Shown here piece after piece: positions 50,426-60,690 of a DNA stretch of 64,000 nucleotides; positions within the stretch are counted from its first letter, which is position 1, and each line of letters starts with the position of its first letter. Source of the DNA: Deinococcus aquaedulcis. GTDB lineage: Bacteria > Deinococcota > Deinococci > Deinococcales > Deinococcaceae. Made by a program: the position numbers and the translations under genes. The notes beneath the pieces were generated by a model that ran no database searches, had not been told where the DNA came from, and saw nothing but the letters and a program-made list of their open reading frames with translations. The stretch lies in contig NZ_JAHRBL010000014.1 of NCBI RefSeq assembly GCF_019693445.1, positions 19,555 through 83,554 on the forward strand, read 5' to 3'.

Positions 50426-50774
50426 AACGGGGCTGGCGTCCCGGACGACGTTTTCGGCAATGCCGCCCCACCAGACTTGAACCCTGTCCGAACCAGGAAT
50501 CACAGCGGCGGCCTGTTCCACCCACTTGAGGTGGCCGCCGCGCAACGCCGTTTACGCCGCTCTCTACCCCGAATGCGCACTGCCTTCATTGAGGACCTGG
50601 AGTGGCTGTGAATCTGCGAGGAGCAGCCGTTCCATTCGAAGGGACTAGGCCAGCAGCCCCGCGACCCGGAGGAGCGCCTAACCCCCTACGCAGAACGTGG
50701 CCCCTCTGAAACGGAACCAACATATTCATCGAACAGCTGGAATCCCTATAACCACGCAGCGGGGCCGCACCACC

Positions 50775-50780
50775 TACACT
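50775..50780 (+). promoter_or_regulatory. Leaderless -10 box of the zinc-ribbon/HEPN-like gene
   Basis: TACACT seven bases before the ATG at 50788. Confidence 0.55.
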
Positions 50781-50787
50781 CCTTCTC

Positions 50788-51609
50788 ATGGACTTTCCCA
50801 CCCCCTGCCCGGCGTGCGGCTTTGAAAACCGCGTGGCCTTTACGGAAAGCGGGGTGCATGACGTGACCTGCGCCCAGTGCCGCGCGCGGTCCTGCGTGTT
50901 TCTGCGCAAGCAGCGCTTCGAGGTGCTGTTCGACCTGGGCACCCGCGCCCTGATGGACGGCTACGCCCGCGAGGCGGTGGCCAGCTTCGCGGCGGCACTG
51001 GAACGCTTTTTCGAGTTCTACGTGCGGGCCTTTACGCTGCAGCAGGCGGCCGGGACCGAGCGGGATTTCAGTGCGGCACAAGCGGCCCTGGACGGCACGT
51101 GGCGCCACGTGGCCAGCCAGTCCGAGCGCCAGCTGGGCATGTTCGCCCTGGCCTACCTGCTGCGCGAGGGCCGTGAGCCGGAATTCCTGACCCCGGCGGG
51201 CCTGGGCACCGACTTCCGCAACCGGGTGATTCACCGGGGCGCGCTGCCCACCCGCGCCGAGGTCGACGCTTACGCGGCGGGGGTCTTTGCCCTCATAGAC
51301 CGCCTGCTGACCGAACTGGGCGAGGCCGCCGCCCACGTGGAACTCGCGCAGGAGGGGGTGTTCGCCGCGCACCTCGCCCGGCTGCCAGACGGGGTCACGG
51401 CGGTATTCGAGGAACACCCGGGGATGTTCCGCGCCCGGCGCTTTGCCGGGGCGGGCCCTGCCCTCAGCCCGGTGCCCAAGGCAGACCTGCCAGCGGTCAA
51501 GGGCGTGCGCGGCGTGAACGACGCCCGCGCCTTTCAGCAGGCCCTGTTCCAGCAGGCCCTGGCCGAACGCGGCGCCCTGCTGCAGGCCTTCAAGGGGTCG
51601 GGGCGCTAA
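50788..51609 (+). CDS. Zinc-ribbon protein with HEPN-like Rx4H motif
   Basis: 273 residues. The N-terminal zinc ribbon has CPAC (Cys7, Cys10) and CAQC (Cys28, Cys31). A helical domain (~45-190) follows, in which FRNRVIHRG supplies Arg144 and His149, the Rx4-6H signature of HEPN RNases, preceded by a long helix (ALERFFEFYVRAFTL) and followed by AEVDAYAAGVFALIDRLL, as in HEPN bundles. The C-terminal ~80 residues are unassigned. HEPN proteins act in phage defence, toxin-antitoxin modules and RNA processing. No antitoxin or defence gene adjoins it. The fold call is by eye. Confidence 0.68.
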   Translation: MDFPTPCPACGFENRVAFTESGVHDVTCAQCRARSCVFLRKQRFEVLFDLGTRALMDGYAREAVASFAAALERFFEFYVRAFTLQQAAGTERDFSAAQAALDGTWRHVASQSERQLGMFALAYLLREGREPEFLTPAGLGTDFRNRVIHRGALPTRAEVDAYAAGVFALIDRLLTELGEAAAHVELAQEGVFAAHLARLPDGVTAVFEEHPGMFRARRFAGAGPALSPVPKADLPAVKGVRGVNDARAFQQALFQQALAERGALLQAFKGSGR

Positions 51610-51685
51610 GGACGTTGCACCTCACGTTGCGACTTTTCAGGAAAGCGCCCAAAAGTCTCCACTCCTGGTGCAACGTCCTTTTTTC
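51610..51685 (+). terminator. Nested-hairpin terminator after the zinc-ribbon gene
   Basis: Outer 12-bp perfect stem GGACGTTGCACC (51610-51621) with GGTGCAACGTCC (51667-51678) followed by TTTTTT. Inside its 45-base loop, GACTTTT (51631-51637) pairs with AAAAGTC (51651-51657). It starts at the stop codon. The large branched form is unusual for a simple terminator. Confidence 0.75.
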
Positions 51686-51708
51686 GATACTCGCTTCGCT
51701 CGGTTGAT

Positions 51709-52797
51709 CTACAGATCAACTTCGAGCGACTTAAGGCCCACCAGCCACCAGCGCAGGAAGCCCGGCAGGCGCGCGCGCCACGCGGCTTCATCATGCCAGT
51801 GGCCTTCACCGATGGTGAAGTGAACCTCCTGCACGTGTGGGCGCAGGTGCGCGGCCATGTTGCGGGCCAGTTCAGTCACCTCCTGGGCCCCCGTCAGACT
51901 GCCGCCCTCGTGGTCGCCCATATCCACCCACACGCGCGCCTGGGGATCACGGCGCCCCTGCCACCAGCGCAGGAGTTCAAAGTCGGCGGGCCACACCGCT
52001 GGGCTGAATACCCCCAGCGTGCCGTAGGTGCCGGGGTCGCGCAGGCCGCAGTAGGCCGTGATCAGCCCCCCGAACGACGAACCCGCCAGCGCCACCTGTG
52101 AAGGCGGCACCGGCCCGAAACGTCGTCGCAGCTCTGGCAGCAGGGCGTCCCTCAACCAGTCGGCGTACTCGTCAGCGCCGCTGGAAAAGGCATTCAGCTC
52201 AAAGGGAAAGGGCACATAGCGGCGGCTGCGGTCCTCGTTCACCGGCAGCGCGGCCACGCGGCAGGGCCAGCCCGCCTCGGCCAGCGCCTGCGCTGCACCC
52301 GCCGCGTTCCAGCTTTCGCCGGCAAAGGTGGGGCCCTCGTCGAACACATTCTGGCCGTCGTGCAGGATCAGGAGCGGCAGCGGGCCGTCGTGTCCGGCCG
52401 GCCACCACAGGCGCACGCTCTGGGGCCCCCACGGCGCGGCCAGCGTCACCTCCTCGCGCGGGGGAGCGGAGCGCACAGGCCGCCCCTGCCCGGCGCGCGC
52501 GTCCTGCCAGCCGGCCACCGTCAGCTCCACCACGCCCGGCCCGCGCACCACCACCGGGTGGGCCGGCGCGCGCCCGCCCCAGGCGTCGCCCTCCTCGGTC
52601 ACGGTTCCGTCCGGGTGCCGTGAGCGCACCTTCACACCGGTCAGGGTGCCGTCAGGCAGGTCCGCGCGCAATTCGCCCTGCGTAAACACAAACGGACCGG
52701 GGTCGGCGGCCCAGCCCCGGAAGTCGCCGGTCAGAAACAGCGTGCCGGCTGGGGGCGAACCGGGCGGCAGGTGCAGACGAAAGCGCACTTCGGGCAT
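51709..52797 (-). CDS. Esterase D/Fes-type alpha/beta-hydrolase with N-terminal beta domain
   Basis: 362 residues. The first ~100 residues are a CBM20/48-like beta-sandwich (FRLHLPPGSPPAGTLFLTGDFRGW). The esterase domain has LLILHDGQNVFDEG, the nucleophile elbow VALAGSSFGGLITAYCG (Ser), Asp in VDMGDHEG and His in EGHWHDEAAW. The family includes Putative_PNPOx-unrelated esterase D/YbbA-like hydrolases that cleave acyl or siderophore esters; the substrate is unknown. CACACT stands six bases before the ATG. It is divergent from lon and resembles the esterase at 44781-45791. Confidence 0.85.
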   Translation of the reverse strand: MPEVRFRLHLPPGSPPAGTLFLTGDFRGWAADPGPFVFTQGELRADLPDGTLTGVKVRSRHPDGTVTEEGDAWGGRAPAHPVVVRGPGVVELTVAGWQDARAGQGRPVRSAPPREEVTLAAPWGPQSVRLWWPAGHDGPLPLLILHDGQNVFDEGPTFAGESWNAAGAAQALAEAGWPCRVAALPVNEDRSRRYVPFPFELNAFSSGADEYADWLRDALLPELRRRFGPVPPSQVALAGSSFGGLITAYCGLRDPGTYGTLGVFSPAVWPADFELLRWWQGRRDPQARVWVDMGDHEGGSLTGAQEVTELARNMAAHLRPHVQEVHFTIGEGHWHDEAAWRARLPGFLRWWLVGLKSLEVDL

Positions 52798-52952
52798 GGG
52801 GGCAGTGTGGCACAGCCCCGTGGGCCCCCCGCCGACCCCGGCTTGGGTGAAGGCGACGTCAGCTTCCCGTGAGGGTTATGTCAGGTGCCGGGCGCTAGGC
52901 TTTTGGCGTGGAGGACGAGGTTTCGCCCGGCCTTTTCCCGGCGTGCCCAGGG

Positions 52953-52981
52953 TTGTCTCCACCCCGGAAACTTGATATATT
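52953..52981 (+). promoter_or_regulatory. Promoter of lon
   Basis: -35 TTGTCT (52953-52958), 17-base spacer and -10 TATATT (52976-52981). The -10 box lies within the HAIR-like operator. Confidence 0.75.
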
Positions 52982-52994
52982 CGCACTCAAGTTT
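52968..52994 (+). promoter_or_regulatory. HAIR-like (HspR) operator of lon
   Basis: CTTGATA-N7-ACTCAAG at 52971-52991, against the HAIR consensus CTTGAGT-N7-ACTCAAG. The arms extend to AAACTTGATA and ACTCAAGTTT. HspR is the known repressor of heat-shock genes at such sites in actinobacteria and is an established heat-shock regulator in D. radiodurans. The site covers the lon -10 box. Confidence 0.75.
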
Positions 52995-53059
52995 CCTGTT
53001 TCGGTCTTTTCAGGAACCCACCCTCAAGACGACCCACCCGGGCGAAAGGAGTTCCGACC

Positions 53060-55501
<2,442 letters not shown>

Positions 55502-55516
55502 ACTGACGTGACCTCT

Positions 55517-55544
55517 CCCCCGCCCGTGGTGGCGGGGGTTTTTC
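55517..55544 (+). terminator. Terminator of lon
   Basis: CCCCCGCC/GGCGGGGG, 8-bp perfect stem, 6-base loop, then TTTTTCG. Confidence 0.88.
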
Positions 55545-55584
55545 GTGTCGTAGCGCAGCTGGCTTCTCTATGCTGGGTGGCGTG

Positions 55585-56538
55585 ATGAAACGCGCGTTGG
55601 TTGTTGGGCTGCTGAGCTTCTGGTCGGGGGCGCAGGCGGCGTATTGCTTTGATGCTCCGGGAACGAACGATGATCTTTTTCGTTTTCTTCGTGGCTCACC
55701 TAAGCACCTGGAGCAGGTCAATGATGCCAGTGGAACCAAGGACGACCTCACAGTACAGGCCAGTTTTCAACAGAAGCGTATCGCCGAACTGGTTCAACAG
55801 ACCCGCTTTCCCGATCGGACACGTCTGGATCACGTCGTCGTGTTCAAGCAGTTGGGCGCCAATAAGATCGAGGGCCGGTTGTCTTTCCCAAACACCAACC
55901 TTTTAATGTCTCCTCTTAACAAACAGGTGGAGTCTGCACGCCTCGAAGCAAAAAACTATGAAACCTCTCCTCCGGCTCTTTCACTGACTTATGATGCTCA
56001 GGGTCGGCTCAGTACGTACTCTGGTTTCTGGATTCAAATGGGCTCTTTTTTACCCAGACAGGTTAAGGCAACCTGTATCTATGGGCAGCAAACAGTGATT
56101 GAAACCGTCAATATCATGCGGGAGTACCGCAGCGTCAGCACGACCAAGTTGGACAGTCGGGGCAAACCGATGTTCATTGATTTTTCCACTCAAAAATACG
56201 ATGGCCCTCTCGATCTAGACACGTTTATCCCTGCTTTGAGCGCCGTTTATACCTCCCGGACCATTTTTGAATACAGCCAGACTGGTGAACTGACAGGTGC
56301 GAGAATCCATGTCCCCACGCAACGGAACGCCGCTGGTGAACTGGTGGAACGAGGCCAGCCGGAGACAGTCATGAGCTTCACCCTCGACCGGAACAGCAAC
56401 ATCATCCGCGAAGAGAGACGAGCCGACGGCCAAACGACCACTGTCGAGTTTACGTACGACTCGCAAGGCAATTGGATAAAGCGGGTCGCGCGTTCGCCAG
56501 TGAAAACCATCTCTACCACCCGCACCTTCACCTACTGA
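55585..56538 (+). CDS. Secreted YD-repeat-like protein, low GC
   Basis: 317 residues with signal peptide MKRALVVGLLSFWSGAQA. The C-terminal half carries short YD/RHS-like units: LTYDAQGRLSTYSGF, FEYSQTGELTGARI, FTLDRNSNIIREERR and FTYDSQGNWIKRV. TATGCT lies seven bases before GTGATG, so either the GTG at 55582 or the ATG at 55585 may be used. Base composition (about half GC, many AAA/TTT codons) differs sharply from lon and yqgE on either side, which suggests recent acquisition. It lacks the toxin tip and length of true RHS proteins. The function is unknown, probably extracellular binding. Confidence 0.75.
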   Translation: MKRALVVGLLSFWSGAQAAYCFDAPGTNDDLFRFLRGSPKHLEQVNDASGTKDDLTVQASFQQKRIAELVQQTRFPDRTRLDHVVVFKQLGANKIEGRLSFPNTNLLMSPLNKQVESARLEAKNYETSPPALSLTYDAQGRLSTYSGFWIQMGSFLPRQVKATCIYGQQTVIETVNIMREYRSVSTTKLDSRGKPMFIDFSTQKYDGPLDLDTFIPALSAVYTSRTIFEYSQTGELTGARIHVPTQRNAAGELVERGQPETVMSFTLDRNSNIIREERRADGQTTTVEFTYDSQGNWIKRVARSPVKTISTTRTFTY

Positions 56539-56593
56539 GCCTGGGGCCACTGCTTTCATTCCGGGCCTGTCCTGGCCGGTATCCTGTAGGCCC

Positions 56594-57121
56594 ATGAGCA
56601 GCCTCATCACCTTTCTTGTGGCCAGCCCCCACCTGCGCGGTGGGGTGTTCGAGGGCACCGTCATCCTGCTGCTGGAACACGATCAGAAAGGGGCCATGGG
56701 CCTGATCGTGAACGCCCCCATGCCCCATACCGTTTCCGACTTGCTGCCCGACGCCCCTGGGCAACCGGCGCCCGCATGGCTGGGCGGCCCGGTAGACCCC
56801 ACGCTGGGCTGGTGCCTGTACCCGCAGGCGGTGGGCCTGGAGGGCGAAATTCGGCTGCTGCCCAACCTGAATGTGTCCAGCAGTCTGGACGTGCTGCGGG
56901 CTGTCATGGCGCAGGAGCAGCGCTATATGCTGGTGCTGGGGTACGCGGGCTGGTCGGCCGGGCAGCTGGCCGACGAGGCGCGGGAAGGCAGCTGGGTCTG
57001 GGTGGAGCAGGACTCGCCAGACCTGCTGTGGGACGTGCCGGCCCGCGAGCGCTGGCAAGCGGCCCTGGACCGCCTGGGCGTGGTGCCGGACACGATCATG
57101 CCCGGCGGTGCGCAGGCGTAA
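56594..57121 (+). CDS. YqgE/AlgH family protein
   Basis: 175 residues, usual for the family (DUF179). N-terminal LITFLVASPHLRGGVFEGTVILLLEHDQKGAMGLIVNAPM is diagnostic; WLGGPVDPTLGWCLYP and VLGYAGWSAGQLADEAREGSWVWVEQD follow. The family is widespread and has a compact fold, but its molecular role is not settled. TATCCT stands eight bases before the ATG. Confidence 0.92.
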   Translation: MSSLITFLVASPHLRGGVFEGTVILLLEHDQKGAMGLIVNAPMPHTVSDLLPDAPGQPAPAWLGGPVDPTLGWCLYPQAVGLEGEIRLLPNLNVSSSLDVLRAVMAQEQRYMLVLGYAGWSAGQLADEAREGSWVWVEQDSPDLLWDVPARERWQAALDRLGVVPDTIMPGGAQA

Positions 57122-57138
57122 GCGGGCGCCAGCGGGAC

Positions 57139-57167
57139 TTGCACGCCTGCAGGGTGCGTGCTACTAT
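57139..57167 (+). promoter_or_regulatory. Promoter of tRNA-Asn
   Basis: -35 TTGCAC (57139-57144), 17-base spacer, -10 TACTAT (57162-57167), 28 bases before the tRNA. Confidence 0.82.
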
Positions 57168-57191
57168 CCCTCTCGCGCCGGAAACGGCCCG

Positions 57192-57273
<82 letters not shown>

Positions 57274-57277
57274 CAAG

Positions 57278-57300
57278 CCCCCCTCTCGCAGGGGGGTTTT
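57278..57300 (+). terminator. Terminator of tRNA-Asn
   Basis: CCCCCCT/AGGGGGG, 7-bp stem, 5-base loop, then TTTT, seven bases after the CCA. Confidence 0.85.
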
Positions 57301-57521
57301 CCTTATGATCCCGCTGGGGGCTGAACCGATGCTCTTAACAAGCGGGAGGGCCCTCACACTTCAGCCCCCGGCGCCCGTCAACCCACCCCCCGCTTTCTCA
57401 GGGGGTGTTCAGGGAAGCCCCAGAGACCTTCCTCAGAGGGCCCAAAGCCTTCGTGGGTGCTTCATGCTGGCGCAGATGAACAATTCACCGTTGAACGGGT
57501 GTGCTATGCCTGAGGTGGCAT

Positions 57522-58334
57522 ATGGGCCTTTCGATACCTTCTCAGGCACCGCCCCAGCCGGTGCCCAGTCAACTGATCGTGCAGGTGGCCAGCGCGGAGA
57601 CGTGCGAGGCCATTGCTGAACACGTGCTGCGGGGCGTGGCTGGACTGCGGGGCCTGACGCTGTGGGGCGAGGGGGGCACGCTGGCCCTGGCCTCGGCGGG
57701 CGAGCCGGCAGCCGATCCCCAGGAGCCACTGACGGCCCTGACCGAAGACCCCGAATACTGGCTGAGCACTGTGCCGCCCACGCCGCTGTCCCCCGAACTG
57801 CTGGCTGTCATGGACCTGCGGCTGCGTCACCTGGAGGCCCAGCGGAGCATTGAACGGCTGCGCCGCCGCCTGTCGTCCATGGCCACCGCCGCCACCACCG
57901 ATCCCCTGACCGGGCTGCCCAACCGCATGGCCCTGGATGCAGACCTGCAGCAGCTGGAAGCCGAAGGGGCGGCCTATGCAGTGGTGTTCATTGACCTAGA
58001 CGGCTTCAAAGCTATTAACGACCAGCACGGCCATGCGATGGGCGATTCGCTCTTGAAAGGCTACGGCCTGTGGCTGTCGCGGGTGACGGGGCCCTGGGGA
58101 CGGGTGTACCGCATGGGCGGCGACGAATACCTGCTGCTGGTCACCCATTTCCCAGGTTCCCAGGAAGCGTTTGAAGCCTGGGCCAACGAGCGGCTGCCCA
58201 TGCTGTTCGTGGACGGCGTGACTGCCAGCATTGGCATTGCGTGGCGCCATGAACGGCAAGCGGTGCGCGAAGTGCTGAAGCTCGCTGACCAGCGCATGTA
58301 TCAGGCCAAGACGGCCCAGGGGCAAAGCCGATGA
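57522..58334 (+). CDS. Diguanylate cyclase (GGDEF domain)
   Basis: 270 residues from ATG 57522, with TGAGG six bases upstream. The N-terminal ~105 residues have a GAF-like pattern (LIVQVASAETCEAIAEHVLRGVAGL) but are short for a full GAF. A coiled linker (LEAQRSIERLRRRLSSM) joins the GGDEF domain: DPLTGLPNRMALDADL, FIDLDGFKAINDQHGHAMGD, YRMGGDEYLLL and VTASIGIA. The active site is GGDEY, an accepted variant. No RxxD inhibitory site stands before it, so product inhibition is unlikely. It should make cyclic di-GMP. It stands alone downstream of tRNA-Asn. Confidence 0.9.
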   Translation: MGLSIPSQAPPQPVPSQLIVQVASAETCEAIAEHVLRGVAGLRGLTLWGEGGTLALASAGEPAADPQEPLTALTEDPEYWLSTVPPTPLSPELLAVMDLRLRHLEAQRSIERLRRRLSSMATAATTDPLTGLPNRMALDADLQQLEAEGAAYAVVFIDLDGFKAINDQHGHAMGDSLLKGYGLWLSRVTGPWGRVYRMGGDEYLLLVTHFPGSQEAFEAWANERLPMLFVDGVTASIGIAWRHERQAVREVLKLADQRMYQAKTAQGQSR

Positions 58335-58395
58335 GACAGGTTGCCTGCGGCGGCTCGTTCCTTTGGCAGGTCCAGCCGAAACCCCTACGTACTGT

Positions 58396-58422
58396 GGGCC
58401 GCTTCTGAAAGAGGAGCGGCCC
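58396..58422 (+). terminator. Hairpin after the GGDEF gene
   Basis: GGGCCGCT/AGCGGCCC, 8-bp stem with an 11-base loop. There is no clear T-tract, so it is a weak terminator candidate. Confidence 0.4.
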
Positions 58423-58504
58423 TCAATAGTTCTGAGTCGTGGGGCTGATACGGGGCGCCTCTGATGCCAAAGCCTAATAGGGCGTGTAGGCCAAGGTTGC
58501 TCGC

Positions 58505-58510
58505 TACTCT
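58505..58510 (+). promoter_or_regulatory. Leaderless -10 box of the 172-residue gene
   Basis: TACTCT five bases before the ATG at 58516 and just inside the left arm of inverted repeat A. Confidence 0.45.
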
Positions 58511-58515
58511 GAGGG

Positions 58516-59034
58516 ATGAATCGTGAATCCTTTGACCAAGACGTGCAGGGGCTGGTCGGCTTACAGCTAAAGCGAGTCCGGTACTACGAGTTACACGGTG
58601 ACTGGCCCTCGTGGCATGCTGACCCGGACTTCGACAGCCTGAAGCAGGGACTCGACTTCATTGGCGACGATGCCTCGTTCTTCATTACCTGGGATGCCTC
58701 TTTCTGGAGCTATGGTCTATGCGTTCGCTCAGGAGCTTTGGTCGATTTTTTGTCAGGAGGGCAGTTCGGTGATGTGTCTGCAACAAGTCGGTGGTCAGGC
58801 TTGTGTGGGCAGCGAGTACGTGCTGCACGGTTCATTTGGGAACCGATCCCGCTGGCTGAGGACAGGGCCGTCTACCCGCAACATTTGGTGTTGACGTTTG
58901 AGGCTGGGAATCAGGTGTATGTGAGTGCTGCGACGCCCCAAGGAACGCGAGCGCCGTTCTTTGGGATGTCTGATCATGTCGTCGTCCTCTTCGACCAGGA
59001 GCTCGCTCGGCATTATCTGCACGGCATCCAATAG
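58516..59034 (+). CDS. Unknown 172-residue protein in an inverted-repeat-bracketed unit
   Basis: A soluble, mixed-charge protein with many aromatic residues (KRVRYYELHGDWPSWH, SFFITWDASFWSYGLCV, HHYLHG-type end). There is no membrane helix or signal peptide. The pattern of an N-terminal region with Asp-rich turns, then WEPIPLAEDRAVYPQHLVLTFEAG, resembles small immunity or SMI1/Imm-type proteins in style only; I do not recognise the family. GC is clearly lower than in GGDEF and hemA on either side. It is enclosed by a perfect 17-bp inverted repeat. Confidence 0.65.
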   Translation: MNRESFDQDVQGLVGLQLKRVRYYELHGDWPSWHADPDFDSLKQGLDFIGDDASFFITWDASFWSYGLCVRSGALVDFLSGGQFGDVSATSRWSGLCGQRVRAARFIWEPIPLAEDRAVYPQHLVLTFEAGNQVYVSAATPQGTRAPFFGMSDHVVVLFDQELARHYLHGIQ

Positions 59035-59075
59035 CTTTATGACTGAGGACCCGGCCAACCTTGGCCTACACGTCT

Positions 59076-59443
59076 TAGCAGGACTTTGTCAGAATGGATT
59101 TCCATGACTGAGCCGGCTCCACAACTACGTTCGCTTGACCTCGTGCAGGTCGTTCTGGAGCGTCCGCCGACCTACACATCTCACGGCTCGTACAACGAGG
59201 TCGTCGCATTCATTGAGGGGTATCACGCCGGGCATCGCTACACAGGGACCCAGTGGTTCGAGTTCCTTAGCTGGTTGCGAGAGCAACTTGGTGAGGTTGA
59301 AGGTCGGGTGCTGGTCCGTTTCCGCCAAGGGCTCCAAGATGACACCAGTGCCCTTCAGGAACTCCAGGCGCTGTACAACGCCTTTCTTGAACGCCAAGCG
59401 GAACCACAGAAACCTCTTGTTGAAGAGTGACAAAGTCCTGTTA
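59076..59443. repeat. 16-bp inverted repeat bracketing a second unknown gene (pair B)
   Basis: TAGCAGGACTTTGTCA at 59076-59091 and TGACAAAGTCCTGTTA at 59428-59443 pair in 15 of 16 positions. The right arm includes the stop codon of the gene at 59104-59430. Pair B begins three bases after pair A ends. Confidence 0.78.
59104..59430 (+). CDS. Unknown 108-residue protein in a second inverted-repeat-bracketed unit
   Basis: MTEPAPQLRSLDLVQVVLERP, then SYNEVVAFIEGYHAGHRYTGTQWFEFLSWLREQLG and a helical, charged C-terminus. It is predicted soluble and mostly alpha-helical. The phrase FIEGYHAG...WFEFLSWLREQLG recalls small immunity-like proteins beside contact-dependent toxins, but no toxin gene is near and the family is not recognised. 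An in-frame upstream start at 59086 lies in the repeat arm; the ATG at 59104 is preferred. Lower GC than its neighbours. Confidence 0.62.
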   Translation: MTEPAPQLRSLDLVQVVLERPPTYTSHGSYNEVVAFIEGYHAGHRYTGTQWFEFLSWLREQLGEVEGRVLVRFRQGLQDDTSALQELQALYNAFLERQAEPQKPLVEE

Positions 59444-59604
59444 GAAGGAGCGAAGGAATGCTGCTCCATCGCTGTCGTCCCGTCTGTTTTCGCCTTCGCT
59501 CTCCTGCGAAGCTCTCCGAGGCCGCTTGCCGCTCGCCTCCGGCTCACTTAAATTCCGTATGGGCAGGCTGCACCCAAACCCGGCCGAGCTTCAATGGCCG
59601 CTTT

Positions 59605-60690
59605 CTAATCGCTGGCCAGGGCCAGTTCGCGCTGGCGGGCCTGCCGGGTCAGGTGCCAGCGGTATAGCTCGGCGGCGGCGTCGCGCACGATGGCGCCCGC
59701 GTGAGGCAGCGCGGCGCGGCGGCTCTGCAGGTTGCGGGCCACGATACCGGTCAGGTCGTCAAGGTTGTGCAGGTGGGCGCCGGGCACCTCGGCAATATCG
59801 GGCGCCAGAATGCGTGGCACGCTGATGTCGATGAGGAACATGGACCGGCCCGGGCGCTGGCGCAGAGCGGTGCGGACGCCATCCCCGTGCAGCACGTAAT
59901 GGGGCGCGGCGCTGGAAGCAATCAGCACGTCGGCTTCGGGCAGCACCTCGTGCAGGTACTCGGCGGCGCAGGCACGGCCGCCCAGCTTCTCGGCCAGCTG
60001 CCGGGCACGCTCGGCGGTGCGGTTGACCACGATCACGTCGTCCACGCCAGCGGCGCGCAGGTGGGTCAGGGTAAGTTCGGCGGTTTCGCCCGCGCCCAGA
60101 ATCAGGGCGGTGCGGCCCGAGAGGCCCCCCAGGGCCGCCTGCGCCAGCTCCACGGCGGCGCTGGACACGCTGACCACCTTGTCACTCATACCTGTTTCAA
60201 AGCGCACCCGCTTGCCGGCCGCCAGCGCGCCCTGGGCCACCTTGTTCAGCACGGTGCCGGCCAGGCCCCGCGCGCGAGCGTCCTGCCACGCGCGTTTGAC
60301 CTGCCCCTGAATCTGCGTTTCGCCAATCACCAGACTGTCCAGGCCCGCCGCCACCCGGTACAAGTGGGTCACGGCCGCCTCGCCCCGGTGCACGTACAGG
60401 TGGCCGCCCAGCGCGTGTCCCCAGGCGCCTTCAAAGGCCACCACGGGATCGCCACTCAGGCCCGCCAGATAGACCTCGGTGCGGTTGCAGGTGGCCAGCA
60501 GCATGACTTCCTGGGCATGCCGGGCCAGGTGGGCCAGCAGGGGCCCCTCTTCACCCGCGCGCACAGCGGCGCGCTCGCGCACCTCGACGGGAGCCGTCTG
60601 GTGATTCAGGCCCACCACCACAAGGTCCAGCGCTTCAGGCTGCGGCAGACCGCTCAGGAAGGAGCGGGCGGTGGGGCAGGCCAGCGTCAT
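59605..60690 (-). CDS. hemA: Glutamyl-tRNA reductase, short form
   Basis: 361 residues. It reduces glutamyl-tRNA(Glu) to glutamate-1-semialdehyde, the first committed step of C5 haem synthesis. The active-site Cys68 is in [11 protein letters not shown]; substrate residues are in [14 protein letters not shown] and [10 protein letters not shown]; the NADPH domain has [12 protein letters not shown]. The C-terminus ends soon after [13 protein letters not shown], so the long dimerisation domain of ~420-residue enzymes is mostly missing. The start overlaps the met8-type gene by ATGA, indicating coupled translation. Confidence 0.94.
   Translation of the reverse strand: MTLACPTARSFLSGLPQPEALDLVVVGLNHQTAPVEVRERAAVRAGEEGPLLAHLARHAQEVMLLATCNRTEVYLAGLSGDPVVAFEGAWGHALGGHLYVHRGEAAVTHLYRVAAGLDSLVIGETQIQGQVKRAWQDARARGLAGTVLNKVAQGALAAGKRVRFETGMSDKVVSVSSAAVELAQAALGGLSGRTALILGAGETAELTLTHLRAAGVDDVIVVNRTAERARQLAEKLGGRACAAEYLHEVLPEADVLIASSAAPHYVLHGDGVRTALRQRPGRSMFLIDISVPRILAPDIAEVPGAHLHNLDDLTGIVARNLQSRRAALPHAGAIVRDAAAELYRWHLTRQARQRELALASD

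Larger units (their letters stand above)
50159..50787. other. Gene-poor stretch with second copy of a dispersed repeat
   Basis: About 630 bases with no credible gene. It holds repeat copy 2 (50381-50425). The last bases carry the -10 box of the zinc-ribbon gene. Confidence 0.55.
58483..59072. repeat. 17-bp perfect inverted repeat bracketing an unknown gene (pair A)
   Basis: CGTGTAGGCCAAGGTTG at 58483-58499 and its exact reverse complement at 59056-59072. The 172-residue gene at 58516-59034 lies between them with only 16 and 21 bases to spare. Confidence 0.8.

Noticed and set aside
52971..52991. CIRCE (HrcA) element before lon
   Set aside because: The arms match the HspR HAIR consensus (CTTGAGT-N7-ACTCAAG), not TTAGCACTC-N9-GAGTGCTAA.
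55585..56538. Reading the YD-repeat protein as an RHS or contact-dependent toxin
   Set aside because: It is only 317 residues, has few repeats and no variable C-terminal toxin domain or adjacent immunity gene.
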